From NCBI RefSeq assembly GCF_019649055.1, contig NW_026570225.1:310001-374000 (forward strand): a DNA stretch of 64,000 nucleotides. Direction: 5' to 3'. Position 1 is the first letter of the stretch. Each line of letters starts with the position of its first letter. The stretch is from Paramacrobiotus metropolitanus (taxonomy: Eukaryota; Tardigrada; Eutardigrada; Parachela; Macrobiotidae). A program made the translations under genes and the position numbers. Below are positions 49,262-61,217 of the stretch, in pieces. The notes under the pieces are model-generated. The model worked only from the letters and a program-made list of their open reading frames with translations. It searched no databases and was not told where the DNA came from.

Positions 49262-50804
49262 ATGGCTGGTAGAGCTGTATCATTGTTCACAAAGACCGTG
49301 CTCAATGCAACAGCGAGGAATTCAGTGCTAAAGTTGACAGGTACTTTTGGTCTACTCAATCTGCAAACCAGATTCTGTGTCCAGAACCGCCAGATTAATC
49401 TGAGTTTCTGAACACCAATATGTTACAACAGGCTGCCAGGCTCCTCGACTGGGCATTCAGCAGCAGCGATGGCAAACTGCCCCTGCTGCCAATCCTGCAC
49501 CTGGCGCAGGCCCCACCACAGCTCCTCCGCATGCTCGTAAGTCGAAGAGCAGATATGCAAAAACGGGAAAAAGTACTTGATAACTGGTGACATGTTATTA
49601 ACTGCAGATAGACTAGTAAGCTGTAAGCAGTAAGACTCTAAGTGCAAGTGTTTGAATTGCACAACAGACGATTGTTGAATAAATGAGAATGCGCTACCTG
49701 TATACACTATACAGTGCTACATATTCTGGACATACAGAGTACAGAATATTTATAGTACTCTGGACGTACAGAGTACTATAAATAATTGTAAAATTTGCTG
49801 TGTTCCAGCCACTGTTGCCAAACACGATAAGGCCTTGAAGGAACGACTGACAGAGTTCGGGCAGTTTGTCGCGCAGTGCTTGCCCAAGTATGTGCAGAAG
49901 GTTTTGGTTACTGGCACGGATGAACTCGAGGTTTGTTGCGAAAGTTTCTCCAACGCATCCGTGATCGGTTTTCATATTTGTATTTGGCGCATTCACAGGT
50001 GTTGATTGCTCCAGAAGGTGTTCTTCCCGTGATGTTGTTTCTGAAAAACCATCACTTGTGTATGTTTTGGAATTTAGTGGATCTTGCTGTAATGGATGTG
50101 CCCACAAGAAAGTACCGCTTTGAGGTAAACTGGAAATGCATGCGCAGTTTGTTATAGACATGATCAGCGCAAATGGTGAAACTGTGTTAATTCTGCATTA
50201 ATTCTGTGTTAATTCTGTGTTAATTCTGTAGATCATTTACAATTTTTTGTCGCTACAATACAACTCTCGCATCCGCGTGAAGACTTACACCGACGAAATG
50301 ACGCCGATTGATTCCCTTTGTCCCATTTTTCCGGCGGCCAACTGGTACGAACGCGAAGCCTGGGACATGTTCGGAGTGTTTTTCCATAATCATCCCGATC
50401 TGCGACGAATATTGACGGATTACGGGTTCGAAGGCCACCCTTTCCGAAAGGATTTCCCATTATCCGGATATGTTGAGGTTGGTGAAGTGTAAAGTAGAGC
50501 ATTGCAGTGCTGTAATCCGTGCTTAAACTTCTGAGATTGACTTTTGAAAGTAAGTTCTGAAAACATGAAACTGTAAATTCTACTCTAGTTGAGATACGAT
50601 GACGAAGCGACGCGAGTGGTGGTGGAGCCTTTGGAACTCACTCAGGAATACCGGAAGTTCGACCTGCCCAGTCCATGGGAAGTGTTTCCTGAATTCAGGG
50701 AATCAATGGAAGTTCCACTGCACTCTGGCAAACCGGAAGATAAACCGCAAGTGACGCCTGGACTTCCGCAGCAACCAACGGCTAATACACCACCAAAGAA
50801 GTAA
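49262..50804 (+). CDS. NDUFS3: Mitochondrial complex I 30-kDa subunit NDUFS3
   Basis: A core peripheral-arm subunit of NADH:ubiquinone oxidoreductase, close to the quinone site. Six exons (49262-49340, 49432-49536, 49809-49930, 49999-50124, 50232-50477, 50589-50804) give 297 residues. A basic, hydroxylated N terminus ([18 protein letters not shown]) is a mitochondrial presequence. Exon 2 encodes an alanine/proline/glutamine-rich linker not found in the human protein. Conserved blocks follow: [27 protein letters not shown], the 30-kDa signature [14 protein letters not shown], and [20 protein letters not shown]. After [14 protein letters not shown] the C-terminal tail is proline-rich. Exon boundaries fall in conserved positions and all are in phase. 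Confidence 0.98.
49747..49784. repeat. Perfect 16-bp hairpin in NDUFS3 intron 2
   Basis: TATTTATAGTACTCTG at 49747-49762 and its exact reverse complement at 49769-49784 flank a 6-base loop (GACGTA). A looser inverted copy (TATTCTG...CAGAATA) precedes it. The hairpin ends about 24 bases before the next acceptor. Confidence 0.85.
50186..50229. repeat. Four 11-bp tandem units at an NDUFS3 3' splice site
   Basis: Four copies of GTTAATTCTGT (with single changes) run without a break to the AG of the acceptor at 50230-50231. The last unit supplies the pyrimidine tract TTCTGTAG of intron 4. Confidence 0.85.
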
Positions 50805-51189
50805 CAGCGTTTTAGAGGGTTATCATAGCTATTGTTTTATTGTTTATCATAACTTTGCCACCAAGATTTTAATGTAAATATTAAATTGCTTTGGAAGAAC
50901 CTTCCAAACTAGTGTATTTACGCAACTTTAAACAGTAGGGTTTAACAGGCAGAAATAAAAGTTACAAATTTCGTCTGCTTACAGATTTATTTGAAAATCT
51001 ATTGCTGTAGTTACTTTATTTACTTTTAAATGCAACCTTTTTGTATGGAATTTACTGACCCGATATGGTTAGCAGCAGTACTGACGGTCAGCTTCACAAT
51101 TCGATCAGAATCCAAAAAGTCAGAATTGTAGCCTACTGAGAGTACCGGGCAATATACGGACAAAGTTCAAGAGTCAGTCAAAAATTCTA
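50805..51189. other. 3' flank of NDUFS3
   Basis: An AATAAA at about 50954 may be the polyadenylation signal. Nothing else seen. Confidence 0.4.
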
Positions 51190-51584
51190 ATGTTTGGCTC
51201 TTTCGCCCACAAAAACATCACCGCGGATGCTCCACAGAAAACGAAACGCAACTGGACCCAGTACCAGCTTACGCTGGCCTTCGCTAAAGTTCGCCTTTCA
51301 TAGACACGAACATGTAACAGTATAAGGATGTTTTTTTAATATCGATAGCTTCCCTGCAAGGACATAATCCAGCAGGTGTTCATCGTACTACCAAATTTTT
51401 TGACAAGGGTATTTTCATCTATACCAGTCACTTGCGATTACTGAACTTTAATGACTGCAAACAAGATAAAACAGCAATCCATGAAACTGCGCGTGTTACT
51501 GCAAAAGCGAGCGATCTTATCAATAAGAAAAAACCACAAAAGAAACCGAAAAAAGCGGAAACATTAAGTACTACTTCGAGTTAA
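51190..51584 (+). pseudogene. Coding-like stretch of unknown family, interrupted
   Basis: An ATG at 51190 opens 37 codons (MFGSFAHKNITADAPQK and onward) ending TAG at 51303. After about 30 bases a second plus-strand frame continues from about 51326 to the TAA at 51584. It contains NPAGVHRTTKFFDKGIFIYT and a lysine-rich tail, DLINKKKPQKKPKK. The two would form one basic protein if joined, but the gap is too short for a normal intron here. It may be a pseudogene, two exons mis-seen, or a chance frame. No family recognised. Confidence 0.4.
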
Positions 51585-51601
51585 AACCCATTTGAATCGC
51601 A

Positions 51602-54571
51602 TTACTTCGAGTCACCTCCAGCCAAATCTTCCTTCGTCTTTGATTTTCCAGCCTGTTTCTTGGCAATTTCATCGATAGGAGCAGGCTTTACGAATGGAAT
51701 TCTTTCCTTATATCCTACAACAAGAAATATCGTCAATGTTCGACTCACTGTCACTGACAGACTTTTAATAATAACATCCAAGCCAATGGATATCAATAAA
51801 AAATGGCTTACTTTCAGGCATATACGGTCTCAGTGGTTCGGGAACAACAATACCGTTATCATCCTGGAAATTCTCCAAAATAGCGCAAATCACTCTAGTC
51901 GTAGCGCACATGGTGGCATTAAGCATATGCACGTATTCCACCTAATTAACAGAGAAAGCCATGATTTAAAAACTCTGATCTGCACTTAATCACGGAACAT
52001 CACAACCACAAAATTCTTCACCTTATCGTTCAATTTTTTCGTTTGCCCATAGCGTATAGCGAGACGACGTGATTGATAATCGGTGCAGTTAGAACATGAT
52101 ACCAGCTCTCGAAAAGCGCCACTACCAGGAAACCAAGCTTCTAAATCCAGTTTTTTGGCTGCAGCGTTGTTTAGGGCTCCTGTAACAAAACAAATAACAA
52201 TTCTTATAACTGACAAGTACTATATAATGAACAACTGCAACAATTATTAATAAATACATAACAAAAAAATAAATTTTATGAATAACTATTATTATTATAA
52301 CATATTATCGTGGATGCAGGTGTTTACTATAAACAAAGCCGACAACAATCGAAGACCAGGTGAAAAATTGTTCAATCGCGGGCGATAAATTTTCAAACTT
52401 CTCAAATCTAATCCCTATCCTTGAAATACACGAGTGCTAAAATGTAAGACCATACCTGAGACAATATTAACAATTCGGTATGGAATACCGAGAACCTGGC
52501 AAAAGTTTTCCGCGTTTCCAATCATTTCATCCATCATTTTCCAAGACTCACCATCATGTGGCGAAGTAATACAAAATTGTTCAACCTACCAGCACATCAT
52601 AACTACATGCTCAAGAACAATAATACAGGTTAAGGCGAACCGAATTATACTTTTTCAAATTGATGAACTCGGAAGATGCCTGTCGTATCACGTCCATGCG
52701 ATCCCACTTCCTGGCGAAAACACGAAGAAATACCAGCATAACGAATGGGTAGCTGATCAGCGGGAATCCATTCGTCCCGGTGAAACGCCGCAATGGGCTG
52801 TTCAGACGTGGCAATCAAATATTTCTCATCAACGGAAACATCCTCTTTATTTTCGCTGCCTTTCCCCACAACCTGTCGAAAATGAGGCCGCTAATATCGC
52901 ATTGTGGAAATGTCAAGTTTACAAACATGCCTAATACTTCCAAAACAAAGAATATATCAGACACAAAATAAAGCGAAAAGTAACCAACTGAACTACACAA
53001 AAAAGGAACCAGTACGCGTAGTCCAAAATATTAAGCCAAAAAAAATTACAGTACAAATTCGACTTTTGGCTGACACAACATATGAAACTTGTAATTTAAC
53101 CTCTGTCAAGGCAAAGGTACAACAAGCATAAAAAACCACCCCATGCTGTAACGAACCTTATACAATTCTTCATCAAATTGAGACAGTTGTGCCACTTCCT
53201 GCATGATTTCCTTGCGCATGAAAAAGGGCGTGTACATCGGTTTATATCCTTTTTTATCCAAAAGTCTCAAAGAAAGTTGTATCAATGCTTGTTCGAGGAA
53301 GACAGCGGGGCCCTTGCAAGATAAGACAAAGTGCGTAAATAAAATCTGAACGCAACGTCGCACAATGAAAGCAGCGTCTTTACCAACAGATAATATCCGC
53401 GACCACCGGCAACAACCGAGCCGCGATCTCCATCAAACCCATCCACCATCGCAATCAGATCAACGTGCGAATACTTTTTTTTCTGTTCAATATTCCCGAA
53501 CGTTCGCTCCACACCATTTTCATCCTAAAATTTAAGGAAAATTCGGTTACACTTGCACGCGGCAAAACAAAACGTTACACATCCACGCGGCAAAACAAAA
53601 AACGATAATAAGAGGAAAAATTTGCGGATATTACTGAAAAAGCAAATAAAAGTCCGTGAACTGTATGAATATTATTACTAAAAACAGCAATAATAACAAA
53701 ACAAATTGGAATCGACAACTCCAACGCTTGACGGTCGATTCCATCCAGCAGCAACACTGATTTAAGATTACAGTATAAAAATTACAGAAGGGAATCAGAG
53801 AGAAAAGTTAGGTCAGTTCAATCACCTCGTTATTGCTAATGATGCAACTGTCGTGAAGGAGATTCCCGATTTCTCGCAGAGCGGCACTGCGCTTCTCGTC
53901 CAGTTCTTCCATTTTCTTGGTGCATTTGTCAATCTCTTCGTCAATCTTTGAGCCCAGAGTCTTCAGCTGGGGAATGTTAAGAGTCTACAAAAAACTGACC
54001 ATTAGGGCATTACAAAAAAATAGCAATAGTTCCATATTTTTATTTAAACATACATTTATGAAAATGTATTAATAACATTACTAAACCTTGATTTCCTCCA
54101 AGGACATTTCTTCCAACACCAACTCCAAGGAAGATGGAAGGCCTCCATCGGTTCCATCTTGAGCCTCTTTTTTCTACGACATCAACAACCATAACGTTAT
54201 ACTGCCTCTGAATTCGCATAAATATAACACTTTGACTTATATATAATACAGTATTATTAATACTGTAATAATGTAATTAAACGAACCTTCATGCGTTCGC
54301 CAATTTCCTTGCTGCCAGACCGCTTCCATTTATTCCACTGATCGACAGCGAAACGGTCTAGAGAAGAATTCACTTCAAATTACACTGCTGTAACAATGGG
54401 GATAAATAAATGAATAAGCAATCTGAACCACATACATTTGCGCCAGTCGATATCGTTTTGAAGGACCTGATCAACTAAACCAAGGTCTTTAAAGCGTTTG
54501 CGCTGACAGTCGCGAATCAGTTCAACGTTTCCCCCCTTCTCCTCGCGAAACAGATCAATATCCAGAACCAT
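51602..54571 (-). CDS. SARS1: Cytosolic seryl-tRNA synthetase
   Basis: This class II aminoacyl-tRNA synthetase charges tRNA-Ser and tRNA-Sec with serine. Eleven exons all agree in phase: 54571-54436, 54357-54287, 54173-54087, 53984-53826, 53524-53384, 53312-53157, 52872-52651, 52585-52456, 52179-52022, 51941-51812 and 51714-51602. They give 500 residues (human 514). The N-terminal [14 protein letters not shown] and the coiled-coil tRNA-binding arm (about 60-150) match the human enzyme. Motif 1 lies near [20 protein letters not shown]. Motif 2 includes [18 protein letters not shown]. The serine-site region is [17 protein letters not shown], and motif 3 lies in [20 protein letters not shown]. 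The C-terminal extension is lysine-rich, ending [16 protein letters not shown], shorter than the vertebrate tail. Tail-to-tail with NDUFS3. Confidence 0.98.
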
Positions 54572-55983
54572 TTTGCGAATTACACAGACTAGTTTCAAAC
54601 TGAGAACAAAAAGCGAGCAGCGAGAATTGGTAAAAAACGAGATGCCAGAGCCAGAGGTGATGAAATTTGTGGTGCTGAAATCAATGTGAGAACATCGAGA
54701 AGAGTACCGGAAGTTTTTTTCGTGCACGTAAAGATACTGGCGTGACGTCGTCAACAAAAACCGAACGTAGCCGCCTCACCAAGCGATCGACCGCTATTAA
54801 ATTTTAATTCTTTTTCTTCTATTAACACTCGCTTATTTTTACTAACTGTTTCAATATAAAGTGAAAAGCAAACAAATTTCCCGAGGAATTCAGGTTAGGT
54901 AGGGAGAAGTCAACAGCCAGCGTAACGTTCCATGAATTTTTGAATGATTAAATGTGCCTCTCAGGCACATGGACGAGGGCGAGGTGAACTGAAAACTTAG
55001 AAACCGCTTCCGGTTGGTGAACAAATGGCAGCCTCCCAGTGTGGCAGCGTGATTTGGCTCTGCTGCGAATTTTTTTGCGAAGTCCTCACTTCATTTCAAA
55101 TTCGGTTTGCCGATTCAAAACCAATTCTTTGTATTTGGGTGCTTTATGAAAAGGAAGAACTAAGCGTAGAAAACATTTTGCATGAATATTAAATCGTTCT
55201 GCACCAGACTGGGACGAACCCATGGGCTGCGCCTACACGGCACACAAGAAAACTCCGTGTATTTAAACCATAGACGAGTGTGAGTTTTAAATTAAATTTC
55301 AATATAATTATTGCTATTGCTAGTAACTATTGCTGATGCTACAGTACATTTCTGATTGCTATTTAAATTAATGCTGTTTTACTTTGCATCCATCTTTGCT
55401 ATTTTGGTTCTTTTTCCATAATAATTTCTCCTACGCGACGACAATTTAGTTGACACTTACAGTACATCAGTCACATGTACAGATAAGAGCAATCAACAGC
55501 ACTAATCTGGAATCTCATTTTTCATTTTCAAACATCCATTCCCACATTATTACTTAACCGAAAACATTGCACGGTCAAATTACTCATAATTCAATCAATC
55601 AACGATTAATTTAGCTGGCACAGTTTCACAGATGTGATACGCAATGCGTGAAACGGGCTGTGTATAAGCGGCCAAACAAAAAAAACTTATAAAACCATCT
55701 GAAAGAACAGAGAACTTTAAAACAGACCAAAGCGAATCAAATTATTCACAGTGCAAATATCCAACAAACAAAGTTTCCAAATTTAAATAAAAATTCTGGA
55801 GGCCGGCCTAACATTAATGTAGCGACATCCGCAAACTGTGACGAAATGCGTATAGGTACTTAATTAAAAACGAAAACAGAAAGTTAAAGATATATTACCA
55901 CTATCGCCAAACATAAAACATTCACTATCCATCCTGACAGGCCAAAAAAAGCTCAAATTCCATTGCAAGTTCGAAGTAATGAA
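54572..55983. other. Intergenic between SARS1 and PATL1
   Basis: Both flanking genes are on the minus strand. On the plus strand a 55-codon frame at 55025-55192 stands out and is listed separately. The rest is AT-rich with no recognised feature. Confidence 0.4.
55025..55192 (+). CDS. Possible small protein (55 residues), unknown
   Basis: An ATG in ACAAATGGC opens a frame beginning MAASQCGSVIWLCCEFFCEV and ending in a charged stretch (LYEKEELSVENILHEY) before TAA. Four cysteines fall in the first 18 residues. Base composition is more coding-like than the surroundings. No homologue recognised and no splice partner seen. Confidence 0.3.
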   Translation: MAASQCGSVIWLCCEFFCEVLTSFQIRFADSKPILCIWVLYEKEELSVENILHEY

Positions 55984-58900
55984 TCAATCGCGGTTCCGAA
56001 GTTTTTCACGGCACCCTTCAATCTGATCCTACAAACGAAACATAACAATTATTTCTATACACTTCGCTGTCATTATGCAATTTCTTTTGAATTTCAGCTT
56101 ATTCAATCATTACAGAATTGCAGCTTATTCAGCAAATAAATTAAATCTGGTACACCCGGTCTGTAATCCAACGCTTTTCTCGTAGATTCGTACGTACAGC
56201 GGAAAAAGGAAAGCGTCCAATGTGAACTGAAACTGCCAAATACACCTCAGGATCCGAAATTGTGGCGACATCCGACGAATCAGTTTTCGAAAGGGAAATC
56301 AGATAGTAGGTAATGAACAACGTCCTACAAATAAATAGCTAGTTCTTCAGTCTTTAATATCTAATGTTTTTTTCTATTCAATATACAATACCGTTTACCT
56401 GCAGTATTTAGTATATATAAATATAATAATTCTTCATAGATGTACTTATGAAGTCAACCAACCATTTATTTTTCTCTTCCGGCTCCAAATCTTCCCACTC
56501 TGCCTGATGACATCGCTCGGCTTGAGCAATCAGTAAAGATAAGAAGTTGGAAGCAAACTGAGAAAACGATGGAAAAGACGTTAATTAAGACGCACTAATT
56601 AATATACTAAGGACGCATCGCCACAAGATAAGGAGCAAATTTACCCGGCATTTAACAGCTAGTCCAAGAATACTATGTCCACTGTACGCAGTATCCAGCA
56701 TGCCGTGCTTCGCTTCGACCAACGGCAGAATCATGTCCACGAGCGATGCAAACTTCACAGAACGAACACATTCTCCAATAACGGTGAGACACCAGAAAAA
56801 TCCCTTCAAACATATGATCGCACATTTCAAATCGAATATTAAAGAAATGTTCGTTGCACCATAAATCCTAATGCGGTAACATATATACAGATAGACACAC
56901 ACCTCGTGCGCGTCGACGAGAGGTTCGACAAGAACTGGCAAAGCACGAACAAAATATCCGGTAAGAATAACAATCTGCTCCTAAAAAACGAAACCGCTTC
57001 GGAAATGTGCACCTAACTTTCACATTCTGTACATTAACCGCACAAAGGTTCATCTTACTTTGAATAAAACGGGCATTGCACGCCGCACCAGTTCTCGTCC
57101 TTTGCGAATTTTCAAAGTTTCGGAAAAGTTACGCGCTCGGGCATCAGGGCTAGTGCCCTGAATTAATTTGTCAAAAATCAGGTTAACAATGTTGCGCCGC
57201 GTTTCCAAGTTCTCTTCCCTGTATAACGCCAAACAACCAATAATTCGAAAGTTTCACCTAGTTCCCAAGCTATGTTGCACAGTTGCAGTACCGTTGATCA
57301 GCCGGAAGTGCGGCCATCTCCCGGGAGAAATCTTGAAACTCTAGGATGAGCTTATATAACTGTAACCGAAAAGTTCGATATCAACATCGAAGCCTGTATC
57401 TAAACCGTAAAATACTTGTAATCACTCACGTCCTCAATGCCTAAGAGCAATCCCTTCGAATAACCTTTTTCTTTCTGTAGAGGATCCACAAACCATCGAC
57501 GCTTCTGATTCGTCGGCGGCGGACGGGTTTTGGCAATGTTAACGGGATCGACATCCACAGTTTTGCGGGGATTAAATACACTCGATATGCAAACCTTTCC
57601 CAGCGAACCCTCAAAAAAATCTAAAAAACGCAAGAAGATTTCCGGTACATATACAGTAAATTTTCATTATTCATAAATAATATTCTTTACTTGGTCGTTC
57701 TTCTTTTGGCTCGTTAGCAGCACGCGCAGGAAAAATGAAATCCTCATTCAGTAAATGCTGTTTGCCGCTATCTTTTAAGGATCTCTTTAGAGAGCGCACC
57801 TACAAGTAAATCATAAACTGAAAGAAATCTGACACAGGTGGAACATAAACAAACGTCACGTACGTAATAATAGTAGTCATCCAAATACGGGTTTTCGGTT
57901 TTGACTTGTGACTGCTGCACTTTAATGACCCACTCTTTTTCCCGTTCAGTCATCCATCCGCAGTTCTCTTCTTCAGGGTCATAATTCTCTATTCCATACT
58001 GAGGCATGCGCATCATGTACTGATTATGCATAGGCATTCCTTTGTTCGTTTGCGGATGGAACCGATTCATAGGCATTGGTCTAAACACCAGAACAATTGT
58101 CCGAATGATAATATATCGAAAATCAAAAATAAATAATAATAACTATGTGTATTGCAACAATGAACAGCCGAGTTTAAGCTTCAAATTTGAGATTTTTCTA
58201 CCTTTTCGTCCAGTAACCGTACGAGTACTACAGACAGAGTTACTTTTCTAAATTTTCGAAATGAGAAAAGATTTGAAAGATATCTTCTCACAGTAAGACA
58301 AAGTGGCCGAAAAGAACCGCCAACAAAATGCGATGAAATCAAATACCTCGTATTACAGCACTGGTCTAATTAAAAGCTCCTCTTTTTGAGAACTTCAAGA
58401 ATCTAGGTTCTACAATTTTTTACTTACGAACCTCATTCCGCGCATTTGGTGGTGTCCCGGCATCCACTGCGGCAGGGGTGACCGTGCTTGCCCCATGCCT
58501 CCATTCTGCATACGCATCATCTGAGCATGGTTGGCGTTCTCAAACACGCGCGACTGATAATACTGATACTGCGGCCGAGCAGGGAATCGAGCATTGTGAG
58601 GCACTGCGTGGGGAAGAGGCGGCTGCGGCATGCCAGGAGGGTAACGCAAATGAGCAGACGGAGGCATGAAAAACTGGCCATCCCGCTGTTGGAGAGGTAC
58701 ACCCATATCGAAGGGAGCATATCGCCCATCAGGGCCCGGCGTGCCGGTAGGAGTGGGAATATTCTATACAAAGCCGCAAGTCTGTCATGATTCAACCACG
58801 AAAATTAAAGAAATAAAAACCAAGTTTTAATTTAAGAGGAATATTAATTTTGTGCTGTACAGCTCCGACTTACAACAAATCCACTAGATTAGTACTTGCT

Positions 58901-61217
58901 AAAAGAAAAACATCTACGAAATGTACGATTCAACGTTTACTGCCAGTTGCAGTTACCAGGTCAATTTTCGGAAATGGCAATGACGAATTTTTGAAATGCT
59001 CTATCAAAATGCGCATACAAACGATACAAATTCTATAAAGTGGTCGTCAAATCGAATTTATAGGGAAATGATACGGATGTCTGACAGATACAAACTGAGC
59101 TCACCAAACCATATGGAAGGTTGCTGATAGTTCTCAGAGCTCCTCTTGGTGGTTCATGCGGATGTAACGGAAGGCGCACGGGAGATTGTATGGACCGTTC
59201 CATATCTTTCTTTTCACCGTCGTGGCTTTTTGGCAATATCATTCCTTCCAGTTCCTCTAAAGTCATCACTTTTCTCACGACATTGGGTTTGGACGAAGCA
59301 TCCTGAGCTCCACTGACAGCAGCAGTTGGAATTGCAGGAGAAGACTGTAAATTTCTCATTAACAGGAAGCGGTTAGTGACGGCACTTCACAATACAATAC
59401 CTGTGAGTTAACCAGTGTTGGATGGACAACGCTCTCTCGTTTTGACCAAGAGTCACCAAGAGTGGCGAACGAGCCAGTCGATCCCCACGGAGAAAAGGAA
59501 TCCTAAAGAAGTATTATTTTGTCATACTATTTCAGCATGAGTTTTCCAAAATAACGATTCTGATCTCACAATGCGGCTACTGGGCGGTGCATCAGGAGTA
59601 CGGTCATTTACGAACTCCCCCTAAAAAGCAACCTTATTTATTTTTTCGGTATTATAGAATTCATAAAGTGAAAGTATCAAATTCAGTACATCAATGAGGT
59701 TTATGTGCACACACTGTATAAATACAGTGTTTTACCTAAACCAGGCAATAGATCAAAACCGAATACGCCCCAAATGAAACAACCGAAATACTTGTGCTTT
59801 CAAGATAGTTAATCTTACCAGTCAATCCAAAGCCGGCAACGCTTTTTTTATCAACAAAATAATTATTATAAAATTATACTACACGTATAGAATAATAGAA
59901 GCAAGCAGAGCTCGAAATACTGCCGAAAGAACTGGTACAGTAATCAATAAAAAGTTTTACCTCAAAAGGATCCATATAATTGCGCTCAATCCTTGCAGAG
60001 GAGAAGGAATCCTCGTCGATCATACGTGCAAGGGTATCCGCCAAATTCTACAACATTTGTGAGTAAACTGTTAACGTCAACACTGATCAGGCAATCGGAT
60101 CCAACATTATCCATTGATTGTGCCTTTCATAAAAAGAAGAATTACCGGTATCACAAATTTTTTTTCAAAACAATCGCTAAACCAGTCGGAACGGAAAAAA
60201 TTAAAACTACACGTTTAGAAGAAGGAGAAATAACGGAATTTACCTCTTCGATATCTCGTTCGCCCGTCGGCTTGGGTGAGCTCTTGCGCCAGTCAGCATC
60301 CAAGGACGTGTAGCCGGAATTGCTTGATCGCAGATCAGTAAGGTAGCTGGACGGGGAACTACGAGAATCGGAAAAGAATTTTCCGGTGGCGATTTTGTCC
60401 AGTTCAGCGGCTGCGGACCGCCATGGATCGGAGCCTACAATAATTTAAATAAGACTTCGTGCATTTTCGGTTTCACAAAGTCACTTATTCCGGTATCGGG
60501 TTCACTGGCCATCGTGGACGCACGTGGTCACAAAAAACGCCGTTCATTCAGTCAGTCTGCCTCAGTCAATTATTAATAATATTTTGATGTGCTAATTAGC
60601 GCTACAATGCAACATAATCAGCCTCGATTCTCCAAATCTACATTTACATGAATTAATTTGTAAGTTATGATAATGACATTATGACATCATTAATATTCCT
60701 ATTTTTAACTTTTAAGAAATTAAAAACGAATAAAACGCCAAGGAAAGGGGATTTTCCAAAAATTTTAATCTGACTAAATCGCAACCCTAAAATGTTGCAT
60801 AAACTTAAAGTAAAAATACGATTTGCATCTGTCTCCTTACAGCTCAAAATACTACCAATAACTACAAAAAACTCCTTAGTTTAAAAAATTGAAAATCAGA
60901 ATTTTCACGTTTTCTTGAAAACGATCTCGACCGGAAATTTAATTTCCATGCAGCGTTACACTCAGAGAGCCGCATTACTAACCAGATGTTTTTCCTGCTT
61001 CCGAAACGTCCGGCACACTCGTGACACTATCGTCGAGCTGCAGCGAAGCAAGATTGGTCAGCTGAAAATCAAAGTTCTCCGGACTGCCTATGGAGTCTCT
61101 CTCCGCATCTTCCTGTATAATAATCCATATTCAGGCTTATTCCATCAGGATCAGAAACAGATTAGTTCTTACCGGCAGCCGCGTATCAAATCCAAAAAAA
61201 GAATCTGAATTCTCCAT
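55984..61217 (-). CDS. PATL1: mRNA decapping activator PAT1 homologue (PATL1)
   Basis: PAT1 is a processing-body scaffold linking deadenylated mRNA, the LSM1-7 ring, DDX6 and DCP2. Eighteen minus-strand exons give about 789 residues: 61217-61173, 61112-60983, 60434-60244, 60047-59961, 59620-59570, 59502-59401, 59344-59105, 58763-58428, 58019-57864, 57799-57691, 57620-57430, 57359-57292, 57218-57059, 56980-56903, 56803-56645, 56557-56463, 56324-56198 and 56028-55984. The N-terminal motif DSFFGFDTRLP is the conserved DDX6-binding start. NLADTLARMIDED matches human NLAERLSKMVIEN. A proline/methionine/glutamine-rich middle follows. WMTEREKEWVIKVQQSQ with ENPYLDDYYYY matches human REKDWVSKIQ and DPYLDDFYY. 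FEGSLGKVCISSVFNPRK begins the C-terminal helical repeat domain. Exon 9's acceptor (aatcag|TACATG) is uncertain; GTTTAG at 58081-58086 is out of phase. The gene may end in exon 17 by read-through instead. Confidence 0.92.
60485..60512 (-). other. Possible alternative first coding exon of PATL1
   Basis: ATG at 60512 opens MASEPDTGI and reaches a GTGACT donor in phase 1, which would splice in frame to the exon at 60434. It lies downstream of the conserved FFGF start exons. An isoform from an internal promoter would lack the DDX6-binding motif. The donor is weak, so this is tentative. Confidence 0.3.
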
